Positions 10,467 to 20,196 of a DNA stretch of 64,000 nucleotides are shown here, piece after piece. Numbering within the stretch: the first letter of the stretch is position 1; every line of letters starts with the position of its first letter. The translations under genes were made by a program, and so were the position numbers. The DNA comes from Diplonema japonicum (lineage: Eukaryota; Euglenozoa; Diplonemea; Diplonemida; Diplonemidae): assembly GCA_964019335.1 (NCBI GenBank), contig OZ025737.1:186001-250000 (forward strand), in the 5' to 3' direction. The notes under the pieces were generated by a model that saw only the letters and a program-made list of their open reading frames with translations, was not told the origin of the DNA and searched no databases.

Positions 10467-12203
10467 ATGCCACCTAACACTGACCATCTTGATGACACTA
10501 CTTATGATGTTGCCATTGCAGGGTCAGGGTTGGAAGAGTCATTCCTTGCGGGGGCCTTAGCACGCAGTGGATTGAGGGTTTTACATTTAGATGAGAATAA
10601 CTTCTACGGAGGGGACTGGGGGACACTGACCTTGAGAGAACTGTTAGAAAAGGCAAGAGCAGCGGAGAATGGCGAAGTGATAAAGTTCCCTGAACAGGAC
10701 GACATCGAGACCACTGTACCGCGAGGGTGGAACATCGATCTGACGCCCAAGGGCGTGGTCAGCTCTGGAGAGCTCGTCACAACGATGATCGACAGCAATG
10801 TAGGAAGGTACCTTGAGTTCAAGAGAGTCGACCGCAGTATGGTATTCACAGAAGGCAAGAAAACCTTCATCGACCTCCCTGCTGGGCGCAGTGCCGTCTT
10901 CTCATCCGGCGACCTTGCACCGATGGAAAAACGCAGGTTAATGCAGCTCATGGAGTTTTGCAAACCCGAGACAGAGATCCCTGAAGACTGGCGGGACAAG
11001 CCTGTACAAGACTTCCTCAAAACGCATCTTAAGATGTCTGCGAAGCTTATCTCGCTTGTTCTGTACCCCATCCTCGAGCTTCACGAACCCACAGAACCCT
11101 GTACTACACGCGAGGCGGTCGAGAGGTTGAAGCGAATCGCAGAATCCGTTGGAAAGTACGGCCCCACCGACAAAATCTACTGCAACTACGGGGTGTCGGA
11201 GATAGCTCAGGCACTGTGCCGTGTCTGCGCGATCTACCGCGGCGTCTACATCCTGCAAAGGGGCGTTGTCGAGGTTGTGCTTGGAAGCGACAAGAAAGTG
11301 ACAGGTGTGGTGTGCACTGCTGGGCAGGAATTCACGTGCAAGCACGTAGTGACGTCGAAGGGGATGAAGCTGAACGGTGTCAAGGGTGACGTACTGGGGG
11401 AGGCACGCTGTGTTGTCATTTACAAAGGGTCGCTGTTCCCTCCGAAGACAGATGAGGAGGGCGACGTTCTTCAGAACGCAACGACGTGTGCTACGATCCC
11501 ACCCTCGTCGCTCGGGGAGGGGCTCCCGTCCCGCACGGTCACCGTGTACGAGACCTCGCACAGTACCAACTCCTCTCCCGATGGGTACTCCACCCTGCAC
11601 CTCACACAGCGCGGGACCGACCTCTCAGAGCTCCGCCGTGTTGCCAGCCGCTTCATTGACTTCTCGACTGGTAAGCTGCTGAACGCTGATGACGACAGGA
11701 ATGCAAATCTTGCTGTCTTCTTCACCCTCCCTTCTGTTCATGAACACGATATTAAAGTAACCAATACCGATGGGTATCCTGCTGCAGACTCTCGGATCTG
11801 GCTCTGCGACACACCAAGCGGCGAGGCCAGTGTCGATGTCTCTGTAAAGAATGCACGAGCAACCTTCGCCAAGCTCATGAAAGAGGAGAAGGCCCTGCGA
11901 GGTATCCACTCACGCAACAACAACACCCACACAGATGCTGCACCTGAAGAAGAAGAGGGCCCTGACACCAACAACGAGGTGCCTTTCATGCCGAACGTTT
12001 TCCTTCCTCGCCTTCGCGATCCGGAAGGCCAGCAGTTCGATGATCCTGAAGCAGTCATGCTTGGCGTCACCCTCGAGCAGGAAGCGCAAAAGGGTGCAGA
12101 GGAAAAGGCAGATGAGGCAAATGTTAAAGAAGATGAAGACGAGAACCAGGGAGAAGGGAATGAGGAAGGGGGAGAAAAAGAAGAAGGGAAAGAAGAGGCA
12201 TAG
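10467..12203 (+). CDS. REP: Rab escort protein (Rab geranylgeranyltransferase component A), GDI superfamily
   Basis: 578 residues. The N-terminus DVAIAGSGLEESFLAGALARSG is the dinucleotide-binding-type fingerprint of the GDI/REP family and is followed by LHLDENNFYGGDW. WNIDLTPKGVVSSGELV and VGRYLEFKRV match the Rab-binding platform. LGKYG-type and CRMCA-type signatures appear as VGKYGPTDKIYCNYG and QALCRVCAIYRGVY. Length is nearer REP (550-650) than GDI (about 450). An insertion in the middle and an acidic Glu/Lys tail (last 60 residues) separate it from GDI. REP presents newly made Rab GTPases to the geranylgeranyl transferase and delivers them to membranes. Single exon. Confidence 0.88.
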   Translation: MPPNTDHLDDTTYDVAIAGSGLEESFLAGALARSGLRVLHLDENNFYGGDWGTLTLRELLEKARAAENGEVIKFPEQDDIETTVPRGWNIDLTPKGVVSSGELVTTMIDSNVGRYLEFKRVDRSMVFTEGKKTFIDLPAGRSAVFSSGDLAPMEKRRLMQLMEFCKPETEIPEDWRDKPVQDFLKTHLKMSAKLISLVLYPILELHEPTEPCTTREAVERLKRIAESVGKYGPTDKIYCNYGVSEIAQALCRVCAIYRGVYILQRGVVEVVLGSDKKVTGVVCTAGQEFTCKHVVTSKGMKLNGVKGDVLGEARCVVIYKGSLFPPKTDEEGDVLQNATTCATIPPSSLGEGLPSRTVTVYETSHSTNSSPDGYSTLHLTQRGTDLSELRRVASRFIDFSTGKLLNADDDRNANLAVFFTLPSVHEHDIKVTNTDGYPAADSRIWLCDTPSGEASVDVSVKNARATFAKLMKEEKALRGIHSRNNNTHTDAAPEEEEGPDTNNEVPFMPNVFLPRLRDPEGQQFDDPEAVMLGVTLEQEAQKGAEEKADEANVKEDEDENQGEGNEEGGEKEEGKEEA

Positions 12204-12525
12204 ATCTTCCGAGTGTTCGCTGGCTGTTTTCTTTTTCGATTTTTCTTTCTCTTTTTTTTTTTTGATTTTTGTTATTTCGTTAGGAGACTGGTGTAGGAAA
12301 AAGGGTGGATGAACAAAATAGTGAGTCTCATGCCCATGTGGGTCAGGCGGTTAACTACCCGCTTGTGACCTGGAAAGAAAGAAAAGCTTTTTGAGAATGT
12401 TACGAAAACTTTGGTAACTCTTGCCTTTCATTTTCATCTCTAGCCCTTTTTACTCACTTTGCCAGTCCTATCAATATATGTTTTCATTACAGGGCGATAC
12501 AGGGAAAGGGTTGGTAGTAGGGAAC
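12204..12525. other. Intergenic spacer ending in a predicted splice acceptor
   Basis: T-rich 3' flank of the Rab escort gene, a short unique stretch (12310-12380), then TATGTTTTCATTACAG with AG at 12491-12492, 34 bases before the chosen start ATG of the next gene. I read this as a trans-splice acceptor. A 5' cis-intron is the alternative. Confidence 0.55.
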
Positions 12526-15500
12526 ATGGCGGGCCTTGGTGCCAAAGCTGATCTGGAATCAGCTAAAGCAGTTGCTGAGCAAGGCAACGAACAGGAAAGG
12601 TTGGGGCAGGCTCTTGAAGGGAAATTCGCAGTGCTGCCCCTCTCCTTCCTCGATGGGAAGGCTGACAAATCGATGCCTCTGTCGGAATGCGCCTTCGGCA
12701 CATGCTACAGGAGCAGAGACAATTTTGCAGTGGCTCAGGTGGTGCACGCGAAGCTGAACGGCGACGTTACCATGTTGAAGAAGATGCAGCACAAGAACCT
12801 CCTTGCAGCACTCGCCTGCAGCCCTATCGAAGGTGACAGGTTGGACATCATGTACAAGATCAACAACGAGGACACCTGTCTGGACACGCATCTTGTGAAC
12901 GACGAAGCGGCAGTGAAGCTCACATGGCCCATCAGGCTGTCCATCGCATTGGGTATTTCGCAGGCGCTGAAATACCTTGCCGATGCGTCTTTGTACCACA
13001 AGGACCTGCGTTGCTCGAACGTGGTTCTGCAGGGCTTCACCCCCAAGCTCATGTGGGGTGGTGTTGCGGGTCTTATTGATCTTGGTGATGTTGTGTTTGG
13101 CGGGGAGAGCCACATGTGTCCGGAGTACCGACGAAGCGGCAAGAACGTGAAGAACACAGAGGTGTTTGCCCTCGGCATGGTCTTTGGCGAGATCATCTCC
13201 GGCACCGTGTCCTCATGCGACGACCTTGGTCTCGGGATCGCTGACATGAGGCTCAATGACGAATCGGAGATCGTAGACCCGCTGACCGCACTTTCTGAGA
13301 GGTGTAAAGAGGACAGAAGTGCCTCGCGCCCCGAGCTCGCGGAGATCGTCGAGTCCTTGCAGTCACTTTCCAAGCAGAGCGGGGGCGTTTTGCCTGAAGA
13401 ACCCCAGACACACTCGATGGTGGAGAGAGCAGCGTCACCGAAGAAAGATGACTCTCTGCTGGACGCCATCGGCCAATCCATGTCGGGTAGCTCCGTCGTC
13501 GTTGCCGAGACAGGCAACGAGCAAGAAAAGCTGGACCAAGCTCGCGAAGGGAAATTCGCAGTGCTGCCCCTCTCCTTCCTCGATGGGAAGGCTGACAAAT
13601 CGATGCCTCTGTCGGAATGCGCCTTCGGCACATGCTACAGGAGCAGAGACAATTTTGCAGTGGCTCAGGTGGTGCACGCGAAGCTGAACGGTGACGTTAC
13701 CATGTTGAAGAAAATACAACACAATAACTTCCTTGCAGCACTCGCCTGCAGCCCTATCGAAGGTGGCAGGCTGAACATCATGTACAAGATCAACAACGAG
13801 GACACCTGTCTGGACACGCATCTTGTGAACGACGAAGCGGCAGTGAAGCTCACATGGCCCATCAGGCTGTCCATCGCATTGGGTATTTCGCAGGCGCTGA
13901 AATACCTTGCCGATGCGTCTTTGTACCACAAGGACCTGCGTTGCTCGAACGTGGTTCTGCAGGGCTTCACCCCCAAGCTCATGTGGGGTGGTGTTGCGGG
14001 TCTTATTGATCTTGGTGATGTTGTGTTTGGCGGGGAGAGCCACATGTGTCCGGAGTACCGACGAAGCGGCAAGTACGTGAAGAACACAGAGGTGTTTGCC
14101 CTCGGCAAGGTCTTTGGCGACATCATCTCCGGCACCGTGTCAGGACCGAACGACGTATTCAAGACATCGGGCTTTAGCGGCTTCGCTAACATCCCCGACA
14201 TGAGGCTGACTGAGGAGACTGAGATCGTGGAGACGCTCACGAGCCTTGCCGAGAAGTGCACGACGCCGTCTGCCGGCTCCCGTTTGCACCTGAGCGACAT
14301 TGTGAACCTGCTAGCAGGTGTATCTGGTTCGGGTGTCCCCGAGACGGTCGATCCGCCCAGTGTTGCACCCACGCCACCGACCACAGCACCCACACCTCCT
14401 GCAGCTCCAGCTCCTACGGCTCCTGCCGTGTCCAAGGTGATCGCTTCAGCGGCACCAGCAACTCCTGCGGCACCTGTGCCGCCTCCCGCAACGACCGCCG
14501 AGTCCCGCAAGCCTACGTCAACGTGCATTCTGTGCTTCGACATTGACAGCAAGAAACCTGGCATCATATGCCCCAGGGTCCTGGAGGACAGCTCCTGCTT
14601 CACGTGCAAGGCTTGCTACGAGGAGCAGATGGGGAAGAATTGTCTTTCCTGCCCCAAGTGCAAGACTCCGTACCAAGACAGCGCCAAGCAGGGCGAGGAG
14701 CCTGCTGAGTCACCACAGGGTGAGTTCTCGCGCGAGATCGAAGATGAAGCAAACAACAACTTCGCGAAGATCTACAGTGGCGACAGGGAGATCGCGGGTC
14801 TCATCGAAATGCTCACCGAGTACAAGAAGATGCCCCGTGACAAGCAGGAGCACAAGGTGTACCTGTGCATGATCCATAACTTGTTCGACGAGTTCAAGTT
14901 CCTGAACAGGTATCCGGCGAAGGAGCTGAAGATCACCGCTGAGTTGTTCGGTGGCATTGTTGCGAACAAGGCTCTCGAGGACGACAAGCTCTTGCACGCC
15001 TTGAAATTCGTCTTCACCAATCTCGCCGTGCACAGCACAAACGAGAACCTGCACAAATTTTCTGTGTGGGCTTTGGGGAAATACATGCACAGGTTGCCTG
15101 AATGGCCTCAGTACTGCGCACTGTTGAGGGATAAGGTGAAGAACATCCAGAGCTTGGTACCCGGGATTGAGAAACACTTAGTTGCCAGGTCTGGGGAGCA
15201 ACCTGCAGCCCCGGCTGCACCTACTTCTACTCCGGTCCCTACTCCTGCTCCCACGCCTGCACCTGCACCTGCTCCTGCAGCGAAGAAGCCAGCTCCTAAA
15301 CCTGCGGAACGTGGCATCGGGGCCTCGCACATCTTCGACATCTCCACTCTCGAGAACCAAGCAGCACACCCTGTCCCAGACGTGCAGGTGGTCGACAGAA
15401 TTGCTTTCATTGCCAACAACCTGGACAACAACAACCTCGCACAGTCCTGCAAGGATATCCTGACCATCTTGAAGCCGCAGTTCATGCCCTACTTCGGCGA

Positions 15501-17834
15501 CTACATCGTCATCAAGAGGGCTAGTCTCGAACCCAACTTCCACAAGCTGTACATGCAGATGCTTATCAAGCTGTCGAACAAGGAGCTCGACACCGCAGTG
15601 CAAAACTCCTCTATTGCAGCTGTGAAGGCCCTTCTGCACTCCGAGAGGATCCTCACGGAGTCCAGCGAAAAGTCTCTGTTGAAGAACTTGGGCAGCTGGT
15701 TGGGGCTGCAGACCATTGCAAGGAACAAGCCAATCATGGGAAGGAAGCTTGACCTCAAGGGTATGTTGATGAACTCGGTCGGGGAAGGCATGATGGCGGC
15801 AGTGGTACCGTTTGTAGCTAAGGTGATGGAGCAGTGCAATGCAAGCACCGTGTTCCGCCCCCCCAACCCATGGACGATGAGCGTTATGTACATCTTGGGT
15901 GACATTTACCAGCTGCCGGTAAAGCTGACTTTGAAGTTCGAGATCGAAGTTCTCTGCCAGACCCTTGGCATTACAGTGGCGGACCTGGAGGACCCCAGTG
16001 GAGGGGAGCAGCGCGCAAAGGTCAAGCAGCTGTTTGAAAGCGGACCCAAGAGTGAGGACCTGGGCCAACTCACGCGCCCTAAAGCCCCGCAACAACCGAA
16101 GGCCCCCGAGGTGCCTGTGGTTCAACCTGCTCCCGAAGTTGCTAAGCCCGCCCCCGCTCCGGTTTCAACCCCGACCCCCGCCCCTGCTCAAGCCGCGACA
16201 AAGCCAAAAGACGATGCCTGGAGCTCCGGGAAGGTATTTATTTTGTATTTCCGACATCACATCACAGGACGCAAGCGTCAGCTGGATCCCTCCATCAAAC
16301 AAGCAGTACTCCCAGGACAGGAGCCCCCCGAGCACTTTCCCAGAGCATATCAGGGGTATGGCTTCCACGAATGTGGAGTTCAAGAAGGCTGTCTGCAAAG
16401 CTTTGGAGGACGGACTGCAAGAACTGAGCACTGCGGTGGTGGGGAGGAGTGTCTTCATCGCAAAGACAGCCACCAAGGAGTTGGTGTGTAAAACAAAAAC
16501 AAAAAAAAAAAAAAAAAAAAAAAAAAACCACATTTTCTTTTATCTATCATAGGTTGTAAAGGACTTCGCAACGGAGCCCGACGACGAGAAGATGAAGCTT
16601 GCCGCACAGCAGATGGTGAAGTGCTTAGCGGCGCACCTTGCAATCGTGACATGCAAAGAGACCCTGAAGGTGACGATCAGGAACAACCTGAAAGCCTTGC
16701 TCCCTAACGAGAACATCCAGCTGATCGAAACAATGGCGAAGGAGAACCTAGACTATGGCGTGTCGCTGGTAGAAGAGCTGGCGATCTCGGAGGCATCTAA
16801 GGAGATGGAACAATGCCTGGCACCAGTGATCGAAAAGCGACAAAAGGAGGGCACAACCCAAGCCGACAAGGATATACCTTTTGTGGCAACGCTGCCTAAT
16901 GATAATAGGCCGAAGAACGGTCTGATGCCTGTTCACACACAGGTCTACGCGGACTTCGGGAAATTAACTGAACCGAAGGAACAAACCCCGGAACAAGCCA
17001 AAGCACTTGAGAGGTTGAACCAACTGCTTCGCGACATTGAACAAGAGACCGAAAGGCACTACAATGGAACAACATCTCCTGATCAAAACGTGCTGAGCCT
17101 CACCCACACAACCTTCACAACACACACGCAAAGCCCCTCCCACGACGCCATTAAAAAATTGTTGTGCAATATTCCCCCGCTTATCAAAGAGGACACGGCA
17201 GTGACCTTCGCGAAGCACATTTTCGCTAAGGTGTTCGACCTCGGTGACAGGATCCAAAACGAGCAGAACAAGGACAACGAAAAGGGGCTGCACGTTGCTA
17301 TGCTTATCAACGAGGTTTGCCTCTTTATCCTGCAGTCCGTGAGGGAGAAGAACATTCAGAAGATTGTTGACGAACTGACGAAGCTGTTCATCGCACACGA
17401 GAAGAAATGGTTTGTTAAAAAAAGCTAGAAAAATCCACATTTTCAGGAAGAACAAAGATATTGCAGTGAACTTCATCCGTCTGAGGCTGATCGATGTTAC
17501 ACACTTTGACACGCACTTGACGAAAGCGTTGCAGGTTTGATTCGGGGAAAACGAAAAAAAAAAAAAAAAAAAAAAAAAAAAGGTTCGTGATCCGCAGAGG
17601 ACGGTTGTGGAGTTTGCTGGAAGCATTGTTCAAAAGTGTTTGGTTGATGAGAAGCTAACATCGCAGAAGGAGTTGAAGCAGACTTTGGACGCGCTCCAGA
17701 CGATTGCTTCTAAAGGACAGAAGCGAGCCAACCAGCAGCAGGCACAGGCGCAGGTTCAGCAACTCCCCCCTCCCCAGCAGCCTCAAGTCCCTCAACAGCC
17801 ACAGCCCCATCAGGTCCCTGCTTTGAAGAAGTAA
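12526..17834 (+). CDS. Pseudokinase(x2)-RING-NOT1 fusion: CCR4-NOT scaffold-like protein
   Basis: Exons 12526-16233, 16268-16483, 16553-17413, 17451-17534 and 17583-17834, about 1,700 residues. Two near-identical protein-kinase-like domains (about residues 30-285 and 340-590) keep HKDLRCSN and an LIDLGD (DFG-like) segment but show VAQVV where the VAIK lysine is expected, so they are probably pseudokinases. After a Pro/Ala linker comes a Cys-rich RING-like knuckle (about 667-712, CxxC...CxxCxxC...CPKC). Then the NOT1 order follows: TTP-binding-type HEAT region (about 742-884), MIF4G CAF1-binding domain (about 940-1150, with NKPIMGRKLDLKGML and VFRPPNPWTMSVMYIL), DUF3819 CNOT9-binding domain, and the connector helices (LVDEK). 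The protein ends there, without the C-terminal Not1 domain that anchors NOT2/NOT3, and lacks the usual N-terminal HEAT repeats. The start ATG follows a clean acceptor. Confidence 0.85.
12619..13210 (+). repeat. Intragenic duplication, copy 1 (pseudokinase domain)
   Basis: 592 bp repeated at 13549-14140, exactly 930 bp (310 codons) downstream, with roughly a dozen substitutions clustered near 12772-12850 and at the end. Long stretches are identical, including synonymous sites. Confidence 0.95.
13549..14140 (+). repeat. Intragenic duplication, copy 2 (pseudokinase domain)
   Basis: Second copy of the pseudokinase block. Flanks diverge fully on both sides (linker before, different C-lobe end after), which points to gene conversion homogenising an older domain duplication, or a very recent duplication with different junctions. 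Confidence 0.95.
16234..16267 (+). other. 34-nt cis-intron
   Basis: GTATTT...ATCACAG. Removal shifts the frame from the MIF4G-side frame into the frame that encodes the CNOT9-binding region; without it the frame runs into non-homologous sequence. Confidence 0.8.
16484..16552 (+). other. 69-nt cis-intron containing a 27-A run
   Basis: GTGTGT donor, A27, then a TTTTCTTTTATCTATCATAG acceptor. Splicing joins KELV to VKDFA, matching the NOT1 family (EQIVRKDFA). Confidence 0.85.
17414..17450 (+). other. 37-nt cis-intron
   Basis: GTTAAA donor, acceptor TTTCAGGAAG. It joins EKKWF to NKDIAVNF in phase 0 and removes an in-frame TAG. An acceptor at the upstream CAG (17446) gives a frame with a stop, so the second AG is favoured. 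Confidence 0.7.
17535..17582 (+). other. 48-nt cis-intron with a poly-A 3' end
   Basis: GTTTGA donor followed by a long A run and AAG. Phase 0, removes an in-frame TGA, and keeps the family spacing between THL and LVDE. The lack of a pyrimidine tract is odd; a later AG at 17597 is the alternative and would drop five residues. Confidence 0.65.
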
Positions 17835-18643
17835 AGTCTGCCTATGGTGGTCTTGTGTGTGTTTTGTTTTTGTTTTTGTTTTGTTTTAGTGTTCCACAAG
17901 GAAGGGGGAGGGGGAAAGAAAAAGAAAAAAAAAGTGTGTTTATTTTATGTTTTTCTTTTTAGGTTTTTAGGTTGTCAGTCGCTCCCGGGGGGAGAAAGAA
18001 GAAAAGAAAAAAAAAAAAAAAAATACATATGAGGGTAAAAAAAAAAGTGCAACTAAAAACTTTTTTGTTTTTTCATCCTTTTTAACTCTTCACTTTTCTT
18101 TTGATTATTTTGTGGTGTTCTTTTTAATGAGATCTATTTTCTTTCCCTTATGTTGGCGAAACGAAAAAGGAAAGGGGAGGGGAGGGAGAAGAAGATAAGA
18201 GGGCTATCTAAACATACACACAAAACAAAGAGGGTGAGGGAAACAAGAAGAAACAAAGGAAAGTGTACCCCCCTTGTGTCTTCTTTCCCCTTCCTTTTCC
18301 CTCCACGGCTACGCCGCTCTTTGTGTTCCTTCCCCTAACCCCGTTCCCCTTTCTAAAGAATGGTATTTTTTTTTTTTTCTTCTTTATTTTTTTTTCTTAA
18401 ACAAAGTAGGAGTGTCAATTGCTTTCCCTTCTCGTTCCCCCCCCTGCCCACTTCCACAACTTCATTCCCCCCCTTTTTTTTTACTTGAATTTATCCCCTC
18501 CCCTACCTTACCTCCCATGTCCTGCCCCACCCCCCCTTTTTTTTTGCTCGTCATGTTATTCCCTAAAGAAGGAGGGGGGAGTCAAATCCAAACTTTGCAT
18601 TAATCTACATGATAAGTGGGGAGGGGGGGGAGGGGGGGAGAAA
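17835..18643. other. Low-complexity intergenic spacer
   Basis: T-, A- and C-rich simple sequence, with a G-rich run just before the next ATG. No gene or structured RNA seen. In-frame extension of the next gene into this stretch would encode Pro/Phe/Leu simple sequence and is not credible. Confidence 0.65.
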
Positions 18644-19264
18644 ATGAAAGCAGAAGAATGGGTCCAATCCTTGACAGGCCGTCAAAGATCGCGTTTTGGG
18701 AATGAAATACGCCCCGGAGACGTGCTGGTGCAGTTAAAAGGCGAAGAAGGGAAGATTTATTATTGTTGGAAGTGCGAGTGGAGGGAGGTAAAGTACAAAA
18801 ACGATTTTATATACCGCCCCGACAGGGAGAGGAAGGGGCAGAAACGAGTGGCGGACAAAAAATACGGGTGGATGTGTGTGAGAATCGACGCGGACGATGC
18901 CTCGCGGTTCCAGTCCGAGGAGGAGTTTTCCCTCATTCTCCAAGATTGTTCTGAACATGCTGAATTTACCTCGGAGAAACAACCCCTAAACCCTCCTTGT
19001 GGATTCGCCTCGAGAGTACCACCCTCTCTACCCCCTGCCTCGATCTTCCTTTGTGTACCCCCCGGCCGATGGTACCTTGTGGCACCGTCAGTCATTGAAA
19101 CCGGGAACAACCCACCGCAATTGCTTACCGATTGCAAAACGTTCGATAAAGGATTACACACTGGGTATAATTGCTACCGCCTGGACGTGAATGAAGGGTT
19201 CAAGTACCAACCAAAGGAAGCACTCCTCAAGCTCAAGGAGAGAAGCGAGTGGATGCCTTATTAG
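18644..19264 (+). CDS. Unknown protein, two divergent internal repeats
   Basis: 206 residues; the ATG at 18644 is the first Met after the simple-sequence leader. I do not recognise the family. Two halves look related. Each ends in a Y-x-x-C-x-R-[LI]-D segment followed by an acidic turn and an amphipathic helix: YGWMCVRIDADDASRFQSEE in the first half and YNCYRLDVNEGFKYQPKEAL in the second. Many aromatics and Cys suggest a small globular domain present twice. The stop lies only 76 bp before the next start, so it is likely co-transcribed with the triphosphatase-like pair, but no functional link is implied by that alone. Confidence 0.75.
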   Translation: MKAEEWVQSLTGRQRSRFGNEIRPGDVLVQLKGEEGKIYYCWKCEWREVKYKNDFIYRPDRERKGQKRVADKKYGWMCVRIDADDASRFQSEEEFSLILQDCSEHAEFTSEKQPLNPPCGFASRVPPSLPPASIFLCVPPGRWYLVAPSVIETGNNPPQLLTDCKTFDKGLHTGYNCYRLDVNEGFKYQPKEALLKLKERSEWMPY

Positions 19265-19315
19265 TAATACCCCCACTTTTTTTTTTTTTTTTTTTTTCTC
19301 AAAGAAAAAAAAAAA

Positions 19316-19330
19316 TTTTTTTTTTGTTAG
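19316..19330 (+). promoter_or_regulatory. Predicted trans-splice acceptor
   Basis: T-run then GTTAG (AG at 19329-19330), nine bases before the ATG at 19340. The intergenic gap is too short for a conventional promoter plus terminator. Confidence 0.6.
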
Positions 19331-19339
19331 AGAAAAAGG

Positions 19340-20068
19340 ATGCCGAAACTGCCTAGTGGATGGAAAGGCCTTCCTGACATGGGCGAAGTTGTCGAAGGCA
19401 CTTGTTTCCTGCCTGTTAAGGTACCTTTGGATGACAGGTACGACAGGAACCTCAAAAAGGATGAACGGTTTAAATGGGAGGATGTTGTTGAAAAAGCTGA
19501 AAAAATGAACAAAAGGATATCCGGCGTCATCGACCTCACCAACACGGACAGGTACTACAACGGGGAAGCCCTCGCCGCAGAGAGAGGTTTACACTACGCC
19601 AAGTTTTCCAACATGAGGGGCCACGGCATGGTCCCGCAGGCGTACTTCGTCTCTGAGTTCATTGCTATCGTAGACAAAATGCGTCAAAGCAGCCCAGACG
19701 ACCTCATTGTGGTCCACTGCACGCATGGCCACAACAGAACTGGGTATCTAATCTGTTCTTACCTAATACACATGGGATGTCCCCCTGAGACAGCACTGTC
19801 CCTTTTTTCAGCGTCGCGCAGTCCTGGAATCTACAAGGCGGCGTACATCGACAGCCTCCATTTTTCCGTTTACAAGCACGACCTCGACGCAGGGAAGATT
19901 TACTACCCCGAGGAGAAGGCTGCTGACGACGAGACGAGGGAACAGGCTGCCGTCCTTGACGGTCGGATCGACCCGTCAAGGCTTCAAAACCTTGCGGCAC
20001 TGTACAAGAAAGCAGCGGCTGCGAAGAGCACACCAACGGGAGCGGTTGCTTGCATTTTTCGCGAGTAG
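19340..20068 (+). CDS. Cys-type RNA 5'-triphosphatase-like phosphatase (capping-enzyme TPase/DUSP11 family)
   Basis: 242 residues. It matches the metazoan/plant mRNA capping-enzyme triphosphatase domain along its length: PSGWKGLP, the segment around VKVPLDDRYDR, VIDLTNTDRYYNG, HYAKFSNMRGHG, the P-loop VHCTHGHNRTGYLIC (nucleophile Cys127, Arg133) and SRSPGIYKAAYI. This Cys-phosphatase superfamily removes the gamma phosphate from the 5' end of nascent RNA. No guanylyltransferase domain follows; the C-terminal 40 residues are low-complexity Ala/Lys. So it is either a stand-alone capping triphosphatase or a PIR1/DUSP11-like RNA phosphatase. All key catalytic residues are present. Its neighbour at 20197 is a paralogue. 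Confidence 0.85.
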   Translation: MPKLPSGWKGLPDMGEVVEGTCFLPVKVPLDDRYDRNLKKDERFKWEDVVEKAEKMNKRISGVIDLTNTDRYYNGEALAAERGLHYAKFSNMRGHGMVPQAYFVSEFIAIVDKMRQSSPDDLIVVHCTHGHNRTGYLICSYLIHMGCPPETALSLFSASRSPGIYKAAYIDSLHFSVYKHDLDAGKIYYPEEKAADDETREQAAVLDGRIDPSRLQNLAALYKKAAAAKSTPTGAVACIFRE

Positions 20069-20196
20069 TTGCTTAGTTACACCCCCTCCCTCCCTTTTCT
20101 TTACCCCCCCTTATAACAAAATAAGGAGGGGGGGAGGAGAGTTTAAAAAAAAAAAAAAGAAAAGGGAGAAACCCCTACCCCAATACGAACGAATTT

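Noticed and set aside
12318-12395. tRNA-like string (GGGTCAGGCGGTTAACTACC, CTTGTGAC) before the NOT1-fusion gene
   Set aside because: It has a D-arm-like piece and a GTG-like loop, but no T-arm box B and no pairing stems.
12421-12525. N-terminal extension of the NOT1-fusion frame upstream of 12526
   Set aside because: It starts at a non-ATG codon, and its last part is the pyrimidine tract and AG of a splice acceptor.
13665-14609. 314-codon minus-strand frame
   Set aside because: Antisense of the second pseudokinase domain; the same shadow occurs opposite the first copy.
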